From the NCBI GenBank assembly GCA_003136575.1, contig PLEX01000178.1:322-44782 (forward strand): a stretch of 44,461 nucleotides of DNA. The letters are read 5' to 3'. A program made the position numbers and the translations under genes. This stretch comes from Bryobacterales bacterium. Lineage in GTDB: Bacteria > Acidobacteriota > Terriglobia > Bryobacterales > Bryobacteraceae. The notes beneath the pieces are model-generated. The model saw only the letters and a program-made list of their open reading frames with translations. It searched no databases and was not told the DNA's origin. The first letter of the stretch is position 1. Each line of letters starts with the position of its first letter. This document shows, piece after piece, positions 1 through 8,313 of the stretch.

Positions 1-2100
1 CCCATCCTCGTTTTCGCTCAGCAGCCTGCCAAACCGCCCGCGGGTCCTCCGCAGGTGCAATCGCAGGTTCAGGCGGCTACCGGTCCCGTCACGTTCTCGG
101 CGACGACCCAACTTGTCGTGGAAGAAGTCACCGTGAAAGACAAGAGCGGCAAGGTCATCCCCGGTTTGAAGAAAGAAGACTTCACGGTCACAGAGGACAA
201 CAAGCCTCAGGAGATCAAATTCTTCGATTTCGAAAACGTGGAGGAAGTGGCCGCCAATGCGCCGCCTCCGCCTCCTCTTCCGCCCGCTGAAGCCCTGCCC
301 AAGGTCACGCACACGGAAATCGCCCCGGAGCCCAAAGGCGAAACGCATTACAAAGATCGCCGATTGCTCGCGCTCTATTTCGATATGGCGTCCATGCCTG
401 TGCTCGACCAGTTGCGGGCGCTCGATTCCGCGCAGAGGTTTATAAAAAAGAGCATGAATGCCGCCGACGTCATGGCGATCATGCGTTACAACGGCCAGGG
501 AGTCGAGGTTCTTCAGGATTTTACCGGAGATCGTGAGAAACTACAGACCGTCATCGCCACGCTCGTGGTGGGCGAGTCCGATAACACCGGCGAAACCAAT
601 GCCGACGCCAGTGCCGCCGACACCGGAGCCGCGTTCGGGCAGGACGACTCCGAATTCAATGTCTTCAATACCGACCGGCAGCTGGCCGCGCTTCAGACCG
701 TCGCGAAAACCCTGGGATCGTTGAGCGAAAAGAAGGTGCTCATCTACTTTGCCAGCGGGATGAATCTCAACGGCGTCGACAATCAGGCGCAGTTGCGCTC
801 GACGATCAACGACGCGATCCGCGCCGGGGTGCAGTTCTGGCCGATTGATGCCCGCGGCCTGATCGCGACGCCGCCGCTGGGCTTCGCCTCCCAGGGGGCG
901 CAGGGAAACGCGGGCATGTACTCCGGCGCGGCGGCGCAGGCGATGCAGGCGAACTTCGCGAAATCGCAGGACACGCTCTATACGCTGGCTGCGGATACAG
1001 GCGGGAAAGCGATGCTCGATTTCAACGACCTGGGGCAGGGCATTGTCAATGCCGAAAAGTCGATCAGCAGTTACTACATCATTGGCTACTACACGACTAA
1101 CGACGCGCCCGACGGCAAGTTCCGCAGGGTCAAGGTGACGCTGAATAATGGCATGCAGGCGAATCTTGAATTCCGCCAGGGGTACTATGCGAATAAAGTC
1201 TTCGGCAAATTCACGACAGCGGACAAAGAGAGGCAACTCGAGGACGCGCTCATGGCGGGCGACCCGATCACGCAACTCACCATCGCGCTCGAAGTGAATT
1301 ACTTCAAGATCAACGGGGCCGAGTACTTCACGCCGATCATGATGAAGATTCCCGGCAGCGAACTGGCTCTGGCGAAAAAAGGCGGCGCGGAACATACGCT
1401 GATCGATTTCATTGGCGAAATTAAGGACGAGTCCGGCACGACGGAGACTAATATTCGCGATAGGCTCGACATTCCGCTCTCCAACGCCGCTGCCGCCGAA
1501 TTCGTGAAGCACCCGATCGCGTATGATGCCGGGTACACGCTGATGCCGGGCGACCATTCGATCAAGATTGTGGCTCGGGACAGCGAAACGGGCAGAATCG
1601 GCACCTTCATGGGTAAGTTCCACATTCAGAACCTCGAAAAGGTGCAGCAGATGGTGCCGATCACCTCTGTGGTGCTGAGCAGCCAGCGCCAGGCGATGAG
1701 CACGGCGCTGTTGAATGCGCAGAAGGGCGATAAGGCCACCGCGACGCAGGCCGTGAATCCGCTCGTGCAGGACGGTATGAAGCTGATTCCCAGCGTCACG
1801 CGCGTGTTCAGCACGAAAGGCGACATGTACGTGTACCTGCAGGCCTATGAGAAGGGAGCGACCAGCACGCAGCCGCTTGTGGCGTACGTGACGTTCTACA
1901 AGGGGTCGACGAAGGCGATGGAAACTCCGCCGGTCAAAGTAGCCGAAGGGATGGATCCGAAGTCGCACATGCTGCCGATCAAGCTAGCCTTCCCTCTAAG
2001 CAAACTGAAGCCAGGCGAGTACAATTGCCAGGTGACGGTGCTCGATCCAGCCGGGAAAAAGGCGGCGTTCTGGCAGGCGCCGGTCATGATGATTCCGTGA
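1..2100 (+). CDS. VWFA-related acidobacterial secreted protein (5' end outside window)
   Basis: The open frame runs into the left window edge. The first codons read PILVFAQQPAKPPAG, which looks like the end of a signal peptide followed by a Pro-rich linker, so the real start lies upstream and the GTG at 55 is not it. The N-terminal third resembles a small Ig-like segment (TTQLVVEEVTVKDKSGK, then KEDFTVTEDNKPQEI), which in the acidobacterial VWFA-related family (TIGR03436 type) precedes a von Willebrand A-like fold. The fold opens at LLALYFDMAS, a degenerate MIDAS (D-M-A-S rather than DxSxS), and contains KKVLIYFASG. The last 300 residues are beta-rich and unassigned. The protein is probably exported; its function is unknown, perhaps adhesion or protein interaction. 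The family is expanded in Acidobacteriota, so it also serves as a lineage marker. Confidence 0.85.
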   Translation, partial: PILVFAQQPAKPPAGPPQVQSQVQAATGPVTFSATTQLVVEEVTVKDKSGKVIPGLKKEDFTVTEDNKPQEIKFFDFENVEEVAANAPPPPPLPPAEALPKVTHTEIAPEPKGETHYKDRRLLALYFDMASMPVLDQLRALDSAQRFIKKSMNAADVMAIMRYNGQGVEVLQDFTGDREKLQTVIATLVVGESDNTGETNADASAADTGAAFGQDDSEFNVFNTDRQLAALQTVAKTLGSLSEKKVLIYFASGMNLNGVDNQAQLRSTINDAIRAGVQFWPIDARGLIATPPLGFASQGAQGNAGMYSGAAAQAMQANFAKSQDTLYTLAADTGGKAMLDFNDLGQGIVNAEKSISSYYIIGYYTTNDAPDGKFRRVKVTLNNGMQANLEFRQGYYANKVFGKFTTADKERQLEDALMAGDPITQLTIALEVNYFKINGAEYFTPIMMKIPGSELALAKKGGAEHTLIDFIGEIKDESGTTETNIRDRLDIPLSNAAAAEFVKHPIAYDAGYTLMPGDHSIKIVARDSETGRIGTFMGKFHIQNLEKVQQMVPITSVVLSSQRQAMSTALLNAQKGDKATATQAVNPLVQDGMKLIPSVTRVFSTKGDMYVYLQAYEKGATSTQPLVAYVTFYKGSTKAMETPPVKVAEGMDPKSHMLPIKLAFPLSKLKPGEYNCQVTVLDPAGKKAAFWQAPVMMIP

Positions 2101-2161
2101 CTGCGGCGCGCTCCAGCCTGATTGTTCTTCTGAGAAACACGCGCAAGCTAGCCGAACGCGG

Positions 2162-2986
2162 CTGAACGGGTGGTTCCTCCGACGTCTGGCGCCGCGTCCG
2201 GCGGCTCTTGCGCTTCTGACCGCCGCGGGTGTGTTGTGCCAGCAGAGCCCGGTGGGCGACAGGTTCGAGGTCGCATCCATCAGGCTGTCGGATTCGAAAA
2301 GCGTTCGCGGCTCCGATGGCGGCCCGGGCCACAACGACCCGGGTCGATTCACGTATGGCAAGGCCGAACTGTTGTCGATGATCCTCATGGCCTGGAACGT
2401 CAGGCCGTTTCAGGTATCGAGCAAAATTCTGCTGGATCGGGATGAGTTCGATCTCGCGGCGGTCGTGCCGGCCGGAGCGACGCGGGAACAGTTCCGGGTA
2501 ATGTTTCAAAACTTCCTTGTCGACCGCTTCCATCTTAAGTCGCACATGGAGAGCAGGAAATTCCTCACCTCCGTTCTGACGGTCTCAAAGACGGGGCTGA
2601 ACATCAAAGACCCCGGCGGCGATCCGGGACGTTTCCCGACGCTGCTGCCGGCCGGACTGCCGGGTTTCAAATCGACGATGTCATCCGTAGGTTCAACCGT
2701 CGTCGTTCGGATGCGAGCCCGGCAGCAGCCGATGTCGGTACTGGCGGACATGCTGCATCCGCCGAACAACATGCCAGTGCGTGACGACACTGGCTTGACC
2801 GGGAAATACGACTTCACGCTTGAATATATCTGGCAGCAATCGGCGGAACGGAATGACCAGACGGATTTCACCCCGGATTTGGCGACCGCGCTCAAGCAGC
2901 AACTCGGCCTGCAGTTGACGGAACGCCAGGAACCATTCGATGTTCTGGTAGTCGATTCAATCGATAGGCTGCCGACGAAGAACTGA
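2162..2986 (+). CDS. TIGR03435-type secreted protein with an unclear start codon
   Basis: The product contains the pattern typical of the Solibacter-expanded TIGR03435 (DUF3738-like) family: FEVASIRLSD near the N-terminus, then GPGHNDPGRFTYGKA, then REQFRVMFQNFLVDRFHLK, and the late segment DDTGLTGKYDFTLE. The function of this family is unknown; members are usually exported. The first canonical start is GTG 2231, but that would begin inside the signal peptide. The frame is open from 2093, and the codons 2162-2239 encode a convincing signal sequence (LNGWFLRRLAPRPAALALLT, then a short hydrophobic end and CQQ). The only start-like codon before it is CTG at 2162. I give the gene from there; GTG 2231 or a small upstream mutation are the alternatives. 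It follows the VWFA gene by 61 bases on the same strand. Confidence 0.8.
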   Translation: MNGWFLRRLAPRPAALALLTAAGVLCQQSPVGDRFEVASIRLSDSKSVRGSDGGPGHNDPGRFTYGKAELLSMILMAWNVRPFQVSSKILLDRDEFDLAAVVPAGATREQFRVMFQNFLVDRFHLKSHMESRKFLTSVLTVSKTGLNIKDPGGDPGRFPTLLPAGLPGFKSTMSSVGSTVVVRMRARQQPMSVLADMLHPPNNMPVRDDTGLTGKYDFTLEYIWQQSAERNDQTDFTPDLATALKQQLGLQLTERQEPFDVLVVDSIDRLPTKN

Positions 2987-3137
2987 ATATACAGGACGCG
3001 CAGCAATCCTGCTCTTTTTGTTCATTCCGCGCGCTGTGCCAGACATTCGGTGGCCTCGGACAAGCCGCACCTATGGACGTTGCCGGAAAACGAATGCGTT
3101 GATCCAAAAGCCCGCGACGGCGATTGACCGTATTTGG

Positions 3138-4457
3138 TCACTGGGGCTTTGGTGCCCCTGCCTCGCTGGTATCTTCATCGTCGCTCCAGCGTATGTTTTC
3201 CTGGCTGAAACGGTCGAGAACCCTGTCGCCTTTGATCTTGCCGAAATAGTCCCACGCCCATTCCACAAAGGCCTCTATTCTCGCGCGAGTCGTGCTCAAT
3301 AAGGCCGCGTGCACACCAATCCACATGGCGAAGGCAACCGGTCCCTGGAGTTCATGGCGATTCTCGCCGACTTCAGCGACGGCCGCATTACGCCCAATCA
3401 TCGCCATGATGCCTTTGTCAAGATAATCGAAAGGCGTTCCTGGTTCTCCGGCGATGTCGGCTGCGATGTTTCTCGCACCCCACTTGCCGGACTGCTCGGC
3501 AACCGAGGCAAGCTGCGGCAGTGGTTTACCGTCCTTACCGGAGATATTGGCGAAGTCTCCCAGTCCGTATACACCCGGAAAGCCCAGGACCGTGAGGTCG
3601 GGCTGGATATTGAGACGTCCGCCCGCGCCGGTCCGATCTCCCGATCCGGCCGACAGGCCTGACGCTTTCAGTCCTCCCGCCCAGATGACAGTATGAGTCC
3701 GGATAATGGTTTCATCGGAGAGCACAACGTGACCGGACGCGACCTCCTTAACAGCCGTGCGCAGACGGATTTCCACGCCTCGCTCCTCCAGCATCTTCAC
3801 GGCATAAGTCTGCGCCTTTGCCGAGAACGCACTCAATACCGCAGACCCCCTGTCGACCAGGATAATGCGCACTTCGTTCAGAGGAAGACCCGGGTATTCG
3901 TCCTTCAGCACCCTGTGCATCACGTCTCCCAGCGTTCCCGCCATTTCGGTTCCAGTGGCCCCGGCCCCCACGACCACGAAGTTCAGCGCTCCCTTCGCAA
4001 TAAGCGATGGGTCGCGATCCGCGGCTTCCAGGACTGCGAGGATCCGTGAACGCAGCAACTCAGCGTCGTGCAGCGAGTAAAGAGGAAAGCTGTTTTTGCC
4101 GGCTCCGGGGATGTCGAAAAAATCCGGCTGCGAACCGGCCGCCAACACCAGATAGTCACCCTGGTAAGTCTGTCCGTCGGCGGTGACGGCGGTCCGTGTA
4201 TTGAGGTCGACCGAAGCAATCTCCGCCATCTTTACCTCTATGTTGGCGTGACGAATGAGGATATTTCGCAGGCTGAAGGAGACGTTGCTTGGCGCCAGGA
4301 GGCCAGCGGCGACCTGATAGAACAACGGCTGGAACTGGGTATAGTTGTGCCTGTCGATCAGGGTGATCCGGACACCGTCCTGTTTCGCCAGCTTGCGGGC
4401 GCAGTTCAGCCCGGCGAAACCCGCTCCGATCACGATAATGTGCTTCTTCGGTTCCAC
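3138..4457 (-). CDS. ndh: Type II NADH dehydrogenase (NDH-2 family, FAD-dependent)
   Basis: This is a 439-residue two-dinucleotide-fold flavoprotein. The FAD site is IIVIGAGFAGLNCARKL near residues 7-23, and the second Rossmann motif FVVVGAGATGTEMAG lies near residue 165. The segment RHNYTQFQPLFYQVAAGLL is characteristic of NDH-2, as is the late FAD-contact segment VYGLGDFANI. Known NDH-2 enzymes pass electrons from NADH to quinone at the inner face of the membrane without pumping protons. The start is GTG at 4457, preceded on the minus strand by GGGAGG at a 10-base distance. It lies 123 bases downstream of the glucose dehydrogenase gene on the same strand, a placement that suits re-oxidation of NADH made by that enzyme, although a weak hairpin separates them. 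Confidence 0.88.
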   Translation of the reverse strand: MEPKKHIIVIGAGFAGLNCARKLAKQDGVRITLIDRHNYTQFQPLFYQVAAGLLAPSNVSFSLRNILIRHANIEVKMAEIASVDLNTRTAVTADGQTYQGDYLVLAAGSQPDFFDIPGAGKNSFPLYSLHDAELLRSRILAVLEAADRDPSLIAKGALNFVVVGAGATGTEMAGTLGDVMHRVLKDEYPGLPLNEVRIILVDRGSAVLSAFSAKAQTYAVKMLEERGVEIRLRTAVKEVASGHVVLSDETIIRTHTVIWAGGLKASGLSAGSGDRTGAGGRLNIQPDLTVLGFPGVYGLGDFANISGKDGKPLPQLASVAEQSGKWGARNIAADIAGEPGTPFDYLDKGIMAMIGRNAAVAEVGENRHELQGPVAFAMWIGVHAALLSTTRARIEAFVEWAWDYFGKIKGDRVLDRFSQENIRWSDDEDTSEAGAPKPQ

Positions 4458-4495
4458 TCGCTTTCCGCCTCCCTTTATTTTCGTCTCTGTTGAAA

Positions 4496-4510
4496 AGGGC
4501 AGCTGGCCCT
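4496..4510 (-). terminator. Weak terminator-like hairpin ahead of ndh
   Basis: On the minus strand AGGGC, CAGCT, GCCCT form a 5-bp stem with a 5-base loop followed by TTTC. It sits between the glucose dehydrogenase stop and the ndh start. The stem is short and the T-run poor, so it may be an attenuating structure or chance. Confidence 0.25.
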
Positions 4511-4558
4511 CAGCAGACCGTTGCTGCCGACGGGGAAATGCGGACGTGAGCGCCCGCC

Positions 4559-4576
4559 GCGGGTCTGGGCACCCGC
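4559..4576 (-). repeat. GC-rich inverted repeat just after the glucose dehydrogenase stop
   Basis: GCGGGT and ACCCGC are perfect 6-base complements around a 6-base spacer (CTGGGC), four bases beyond the end of the dehydrogenase gene. No T-run follows on either strand, so intrinsic termination is not clear. It may stabilise the 3' end of the operon transcript. Confidence 0.35.
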
Positions 4577-4580
4577 CCTA

Positions 4581-5684
4581 CTATGCCCACTCAATGACCT
4601 CTTTAATGGAGTCAGCCCGATGTTGTCCGGTCAATCCTGCAAATTGATCGCGCGAATACCGGTCCGTGATCAGGCTCGCGATTTGAGCGCCCCAGCGCAG
4701 ATGGGCCGCAGCCAGATCGTCAACGGCCATCTGAAAATGCCCGCGCGCGGCGTTCACGCTGCCCAGCATGACCTGGTTGTCCAGCACCAACTGCCGGATG
4801 AGTTCAGCGCCGGGGATACTGATCGGCCGGTCGCCGCCCGGGATGCCCGTGAGCACATAGATTCCGTTCAGCGCCAGCGCATCCAGCAAATTGAACTCCA
4901 GCTGGGCAATCCCGCTGGCGTCGACGATTAATTCCATTGGAGCGATTTTCTTCTCCACCTGGTCCGCCGGAACTTCGCGGCCGTCGATATAGTGTCCGCC
5001 GATACTGTCCAGCCATCTTGGGCGGGCCACGGCCGAATCGACTACATCCAGACCATAAACCTCGCCGCCTCGCAGGCGCAGGATCATCGCGGCCAACAGA
5101 CCCACCGGTCCAAGACCGGCAACCAGGCAAGCTCGCCCATGCAACCAGTCCGGAGTCGTCGCGGCCTCCGGGCAGCGCAAAATCTGCACGCGCAAGGCCT
5201 CATCAATGGCTTTCTCGACAATGGAAAGCGGCTCCATCAGAACCCCGACCGGCTCCAGTTCAGCCGGCACGTGGACAATATACTTCTCCCTATCCACCAC
5301 AAATTCCGTTTGGTATCCATCCAGTCCGCGGATACCCCTTTCGCGGTAATTTCCCGACTGGCACATGTCGGCGCGATCCATCAGGCAGGAGGCGCATGCG
5401 CCGCACCCGCGCCGTACAGTGAAAACGGCGTAATCGCCGGTTTTCACGCGAGTGACGGATGAGCCGATGCATGTTACCTGGCCGAGCATTTCGTGCCCGA
5501 TTACGAGTTCCTTCCGGCCATCCGGCGCCTGGGCGCGGCCACCGGAGACTTCTTCCCGGTCCGTTCCGCAAATGCCCACGCGGATCACCCGCATTTTAAC
5601 TTCATCCTGCGCGGTGATCGAAGGCTCCGGCCGATCCACCAAATGCGAACCGGGAGTGCCCGGAACGATAGCGATTGCTTTCAA
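4581..5684 (-). CDS. Zinc-dependent glucose dehydrogenase-like MDR enzyme
   Basis: This is a 367-residue medium-chain dehydrogenase. From the TTG start at 5684, catalytic-zinc residues are Cys39 (GICGTD) and His64-Glu65 (IGHEMLG). The structural-zinc cysteines are 94, 97, 100 and 108 (GCGACASCLMDRADMC). The nucleotide site is VAGLGPVGLLAAMI. The pattern GTDREE and the overall layout match the glucose 1-dehydrogenase branch, which oxidises glucose to gluconolactone with NAD(P)+. Substrate is inferred from family and context, not proven. The start is TTG, overlapping the upstream GMC stop as TTGA, with AGGA 10 bases ahead, so translation is probably coupled. Longer in-frame extension into the GMC gene is a shadow. 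It is the last gene of the 10716-to-4581 operon. Confidence 0.85.
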   Translation of the reverse strand: MKAIAIVPGTPGSHLVDRPEPSITAQDEVKMRVIRVGICGTDREEVSGGRAQAPDGRKELVIGHEMLGQVTCIGSSVTRVKTGDYAVFTVRRGCGACASCLMDRADMCQSGNYRERGIRGLDGYQTEFVVDREKYIVHVPAELEPVGVLMEPLSIVEKAIDEALRVQILRCPEAATTPDWLHGRACLVAGLGPVGLLAAMILRLRGGEVYGLDVVDSAVARPRWLDSIGGHYIDGREVPADQVEKKIAPMELIVDASGIAQLEFNLLDALALNGIYVLTGIPGGDRPISIPGAELIRQLVLDNQVMLGSVNAARGHFQMAVDDLAAAHLRWGAQIASLITDRYSRDQFAGLTGQHRADSIKEVIEWA

Positions 5685-7288
5685 GCGTTGTCCATCCTTT
5701 CTGTTCTCGACCCGCTCCCGCGCGATCCCAGCCGTTCCAGCAGATGGTCGCCAACCCGTAGCGCATTTGCCATGATGGTCAAGCTGGGGTTCACGGCGGC
5801 AATCGAGACAAAAAAGGCGGCATCCACCACGTAAAGATTGTCCAGATCGTGCGCCTTGCAATTCACGTCGAGCGCCGATGTCTTCGGATCGCGGCCGAAC
5901 CGGACGGTTCCGGCCTGATGCGCCGTGCCGCCGATCGGAATGTTCTTACCGAGGTAGAGCGAACGGTGCATCAATTGATCGTGAAGGCCGAGAGCCCCGA
6001 GCATTGCCTCAAGCTTTGCCCGCAAGCGCTTGTGCCCTTCGAGGTTAGTCTCCTCAATGCTCAACCGAATCCGCCCATGCGATTCGATCGTCACGCGGTT
6101 CTCGGGACGGGGCAGATCCTCCGACTGCAGCCAGAAGTCGATGGAATGCTCCGCCAAAAAGTCGAGCGCAAACTCAGGCTTCCAGACCGCCCAACCGGGC
6201 GCTTCCCCCTTGAGCATTTCACCGTCCGACTTGCCGAGCATCTGGATTTCGCCCAAAGGATATTCCCAGTCGTCGGAGCGAAAGTAGAAATCGTTCAAGG
6301 CGAGAGTCTTCTGAAACACGGTGGGATTGGGGTCTCGCGAAATGGCCATGAGAGCGGAGCAATTGTGACGCATGTAGTGCCGGCCGATCACATCGGAGGA
6401 ATTGGCCAAGCCTGCGGGATGCTTTTCGCTGGCGGAGCGCAGAAGCAGGGCCGCGGAGTTGACCGCTCCGCAGGAAACCACGACGATATCCGCCGAGTAT
6501 TCCTCCGCCGCGCCATTGCGCCTGACGATTACTTTGTTCACCATACGTCCAGACGGGTTGGTCTCCAGACGCTCCACATATGCGCCGGTTATGAGTTCGA
6601 CATTGGAGTGCTGAAGCGCAGGATCCACGCAAATCACCTGGGCGTCGGCCTTTCCGTTGACCAGGCATGGAAATCCGTCGAACGCGGGACACCGGACACA
6701 TGTGCTGTTGTGGAGCGCCTTTCCAGCTTCTTCGTCGAGCAGGATGCCGAGCGGCAGCGGGAACGGGCGGTGACCAAGCCGCTCAAAATCGCGGAACAAT
6801 TCCTGAATACGTAGTTCGTGGCTCACCGGTGGATAACGATAGGGCGCGGACGCCGGACCTTCCGTCGGATCGGTCCCGCGCAAGCCGCGCACGCGATAAA
6901 GGTACTCCGCCTTTGTGTACCAGGGTTCGAAATCTTCATAGCTCAATGGCCACGCCGGCGAAATTCCGCCATGATGAACGACGTCCCCGAAGTCTTCCGG
7001 GCGGAACCGCAGCAGCGCCGCGCCATAGACCTTTGTATTGCCTCCCACGTAGTATTGAATGCCTGGATGAAACTCCTGGCCGTCCTTGTCATGCCAGATC
7101 TCTTTGGCCCGGTACTTCGATTCGACAAAGACCGCCCGGGAATCCCAGTTGTCTTTCTCACGGGGCAAATACCCGCCTCGTTCGAGGAGCAGAATCCGCT
7201 TCCCCGATGGGGCCAGATGGTGAGCCAGTGTTCCGCCGCCGGCCCCCGTTCCGATGATGATGACGTCGTAGTGATTTTCCGTGGCCAT
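5681..7288 (-). CDS. GMC-family flavin oxidoreductase
   Basis: This is a 535-residue protein beginning with the FAD-binding motif DVIIIGTGAGGGTLAHHL and ending with the GMC C-terminal segment LYVVDAAFFVSIAAVNPSLT, where the catalytic His region is ...GTAHQAGTVRFG. A short cysteine cluster, NSTCVRCPAFDGFPC, sits near the middle and is seen in the subgroup of bacterial GMC enzymes common in Acidobacteriota. GMC enzymes oxidise alcohols and sugars such as glucose, choline or cellobiose; the exact substrate cannot be read here. No signal peptide is present. It starts 6 bases after the transporter stop and overlaps the glucose dehydrogenase by four bases, placing it inside the glucoamylase operon. 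A sugar substrate is therefore the best inference. Confidence 0.85.
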   Translation of the reverse strand: MATENHYDVIIIGTGAGGGTLAHHLAPSGKRILLLERGGYLPREKDNWDSRAVFVESKYRAKEIWHDKDGQEFHPGIQYYVGGNTKVYGAALLRFRPEDFGDVVHHGGISPAWPLSYEDFEPWYTKAEYLYRVRGLRGTDPTEGPASAPYRYPPVSHELRIQELFRDFERLGHRPFPLPLGILLDEEAGKALHNSTCVRCPAFDGFPCLVNGKADAQVICVDPALQHSNVELITGAYVERLETNPSGRMVNKVIVRRNGAAEEYSADIVVVSCGAVNSAALLLRSASEKHPAGLANSSDVIGRHYMRHNCSALMAISRDPNPTVFQKTLALNDFYFRSDDWEYPLGEIQMLGKSDGEMLKGEAPGWAVWKPEFALDFLAEHSIDFWLQSEDLPRPENRVTIESHGRIRLSIEETNLEGHKRLRAKLEAMLGALGLHDQLMHRSLYLGKNIPIGGTAHQAGTVRFGRDPKTSALDVNCKAHDLDNLYVVDAAFFVSIAAVNPSLTIMANALRVGDHLLERLGSRGSGSRTERMDNA

Positions 7289-7294
7289 ATGCGG

Positions 7295-8299
7295 TTATTT
7301 GAAGACCGGCGCTAACGATATCGAGACCAGACCAAAAACAAAAAGGGCGAACATCAGCGTGAGCATGCGCCTGACCATGCTGCTGGCGCCGTGAAATTCT
7401 TTCCAGACGAAAACACCCCACGCGGCAGAGATCATCGTGTTGCCTTCCCCGAGTGAAAACGAAGTCGCCGGCCCCACCATAGGCGTGTATGCCGCGACAA
7501 AGCTGCAGATGGTCCCCGTTCCCCAGATGAGGCCACCAAGAACTCCCCAGGCATGCACTGCGGGTCCGCCCCGTAAATAATCTCCGATCGACAGCCGCGA
7601 GCCGGTCACTGGCCGCCGCATCAACGCATAATTCAAGGGAAAGTTAGAAACCAATGCGCCGAGCGTGAACACGAAATACACCGTGTAGGGCCCCAGATGA
7701 TTTGCTCCGGTCAGGGCTTTCGCCACGAACGGATAGAAGAGTCCGACGACTACGCCACAGACAAGGCTCAGAATAATTCCTTTCGTCCCCGCCTTTGCGC
7801 CTTTTCCCTTTTGGTCTTTCTTCAATCTCCGATACGCCACTGCATTGGCGGCGATCGCGGCACAGACCAGCAGAATCCCGCCAAAGAGCAACAACGGATT
7901 ACCCGCCGGCGAAACGAAGTAATTGAGAACAGCGCCGATCACCAGAGCCAGGCCCGCCCCCAGCGGGAAGGCGACCGCCATTCCGGCGATTGAAATTGCG
8001 GCTACCAACAGCAAATTTCCGAGATTGAATATCACTCCGCCAACGAACGCCTCCGCGAGCGAGCGGGTGCCTGCGCGGTCCAGATTGTGAAAGAAGCTTG
8101 CCGGAGCCGCGGAATTCGTGCGGCCCGCGGTGAGCCCGAACAAGAGGGCGCACGCCAGAATCCCCCACATGTAGTCCCAGTAGTACAGTTCGAAACGCCA
8201 GGATTTGTCGATCTTCTGCGTGTTGGCCCAACTACCCCAGCACAGCATGCTGACCAGCATCATCAGCAGAGCTACCGCGTATGTGTGCGGAGCATACAT
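7295..8299 (-). CDS. DMT-superfamily sugar or ureide-type transporter
   Basis: The 334-residue product has about ten hydrophobic helices, starting with VALLMMLVSMLCWGSWA. Segments such as FNLGNLLLVAAISIAGMAVA and VSNFPLNYALMRRPV resemble the plant ureide permease family and the bacterial GRP/RhaT sugar transporters, both in the drug/metabolite transporter superfamily. A polar loop (RRLKKDQKGKGAKAGTKG) divides the two halves. It begins 14 bases after the glucoamylase stop and ends 6 bases before the GMC start, so it is certainly in the same transcript. The likely role is proton- or gradient-coupled movement of glucose or a related product across the inner membrane. Direction and substrate are inference. 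Confidence 0.75.
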   Translation of the reverse strand: MYAPHTYAVALLMMLVSMLCWGSWANTQKIDKSWRFELYYWDYMWGILACALLFGLTAGRTNSAAPASFFHNLDRAGTRSLAEAFVGGVIFNLGNLLLVAAISIAGMAVAFPLGAGLALVIGAVLNYFVSPAGNPLLLFGGILLVCAAIAANAVAYRRLKKDQKGKGAKAGTKGIILSLVCGVVVGLFYPFVAKALTGANHLGPYTVYFVFTLGALVSNFPLNYALMRRPVTGSRLSIGDYLRGGPAVHAWGVLGGLIWGTGTICSFVAAYTPMVGPATSFSLGEGNTMISAAWGVFVWKEFHGASSMVRRMLTLMFALFVFGLVSISLAPVFK

Positions 8300-8313
8300 T
8301 CAGGCTGTCTCGC

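Noticed and set aside
541..1968. Long open frame on the minus strand opposite the VWFA gene
   Set aside because: It is Arg/His-rich with no family similarity and lies exactly opposite a well-recognised gene; GC-rich codon bias creates it. The same reasoning applies to the long antisense frames at 10850-12316, 17412-18893 and 29119-30999.
2999..3020. AGCA-ATCC-TGCT followed by CTTTTT as a terminator after the TIGR03435 gene
   Set aside because: The stem is only four base pairs; too weak to call, although the position between convergent genes is suitable.
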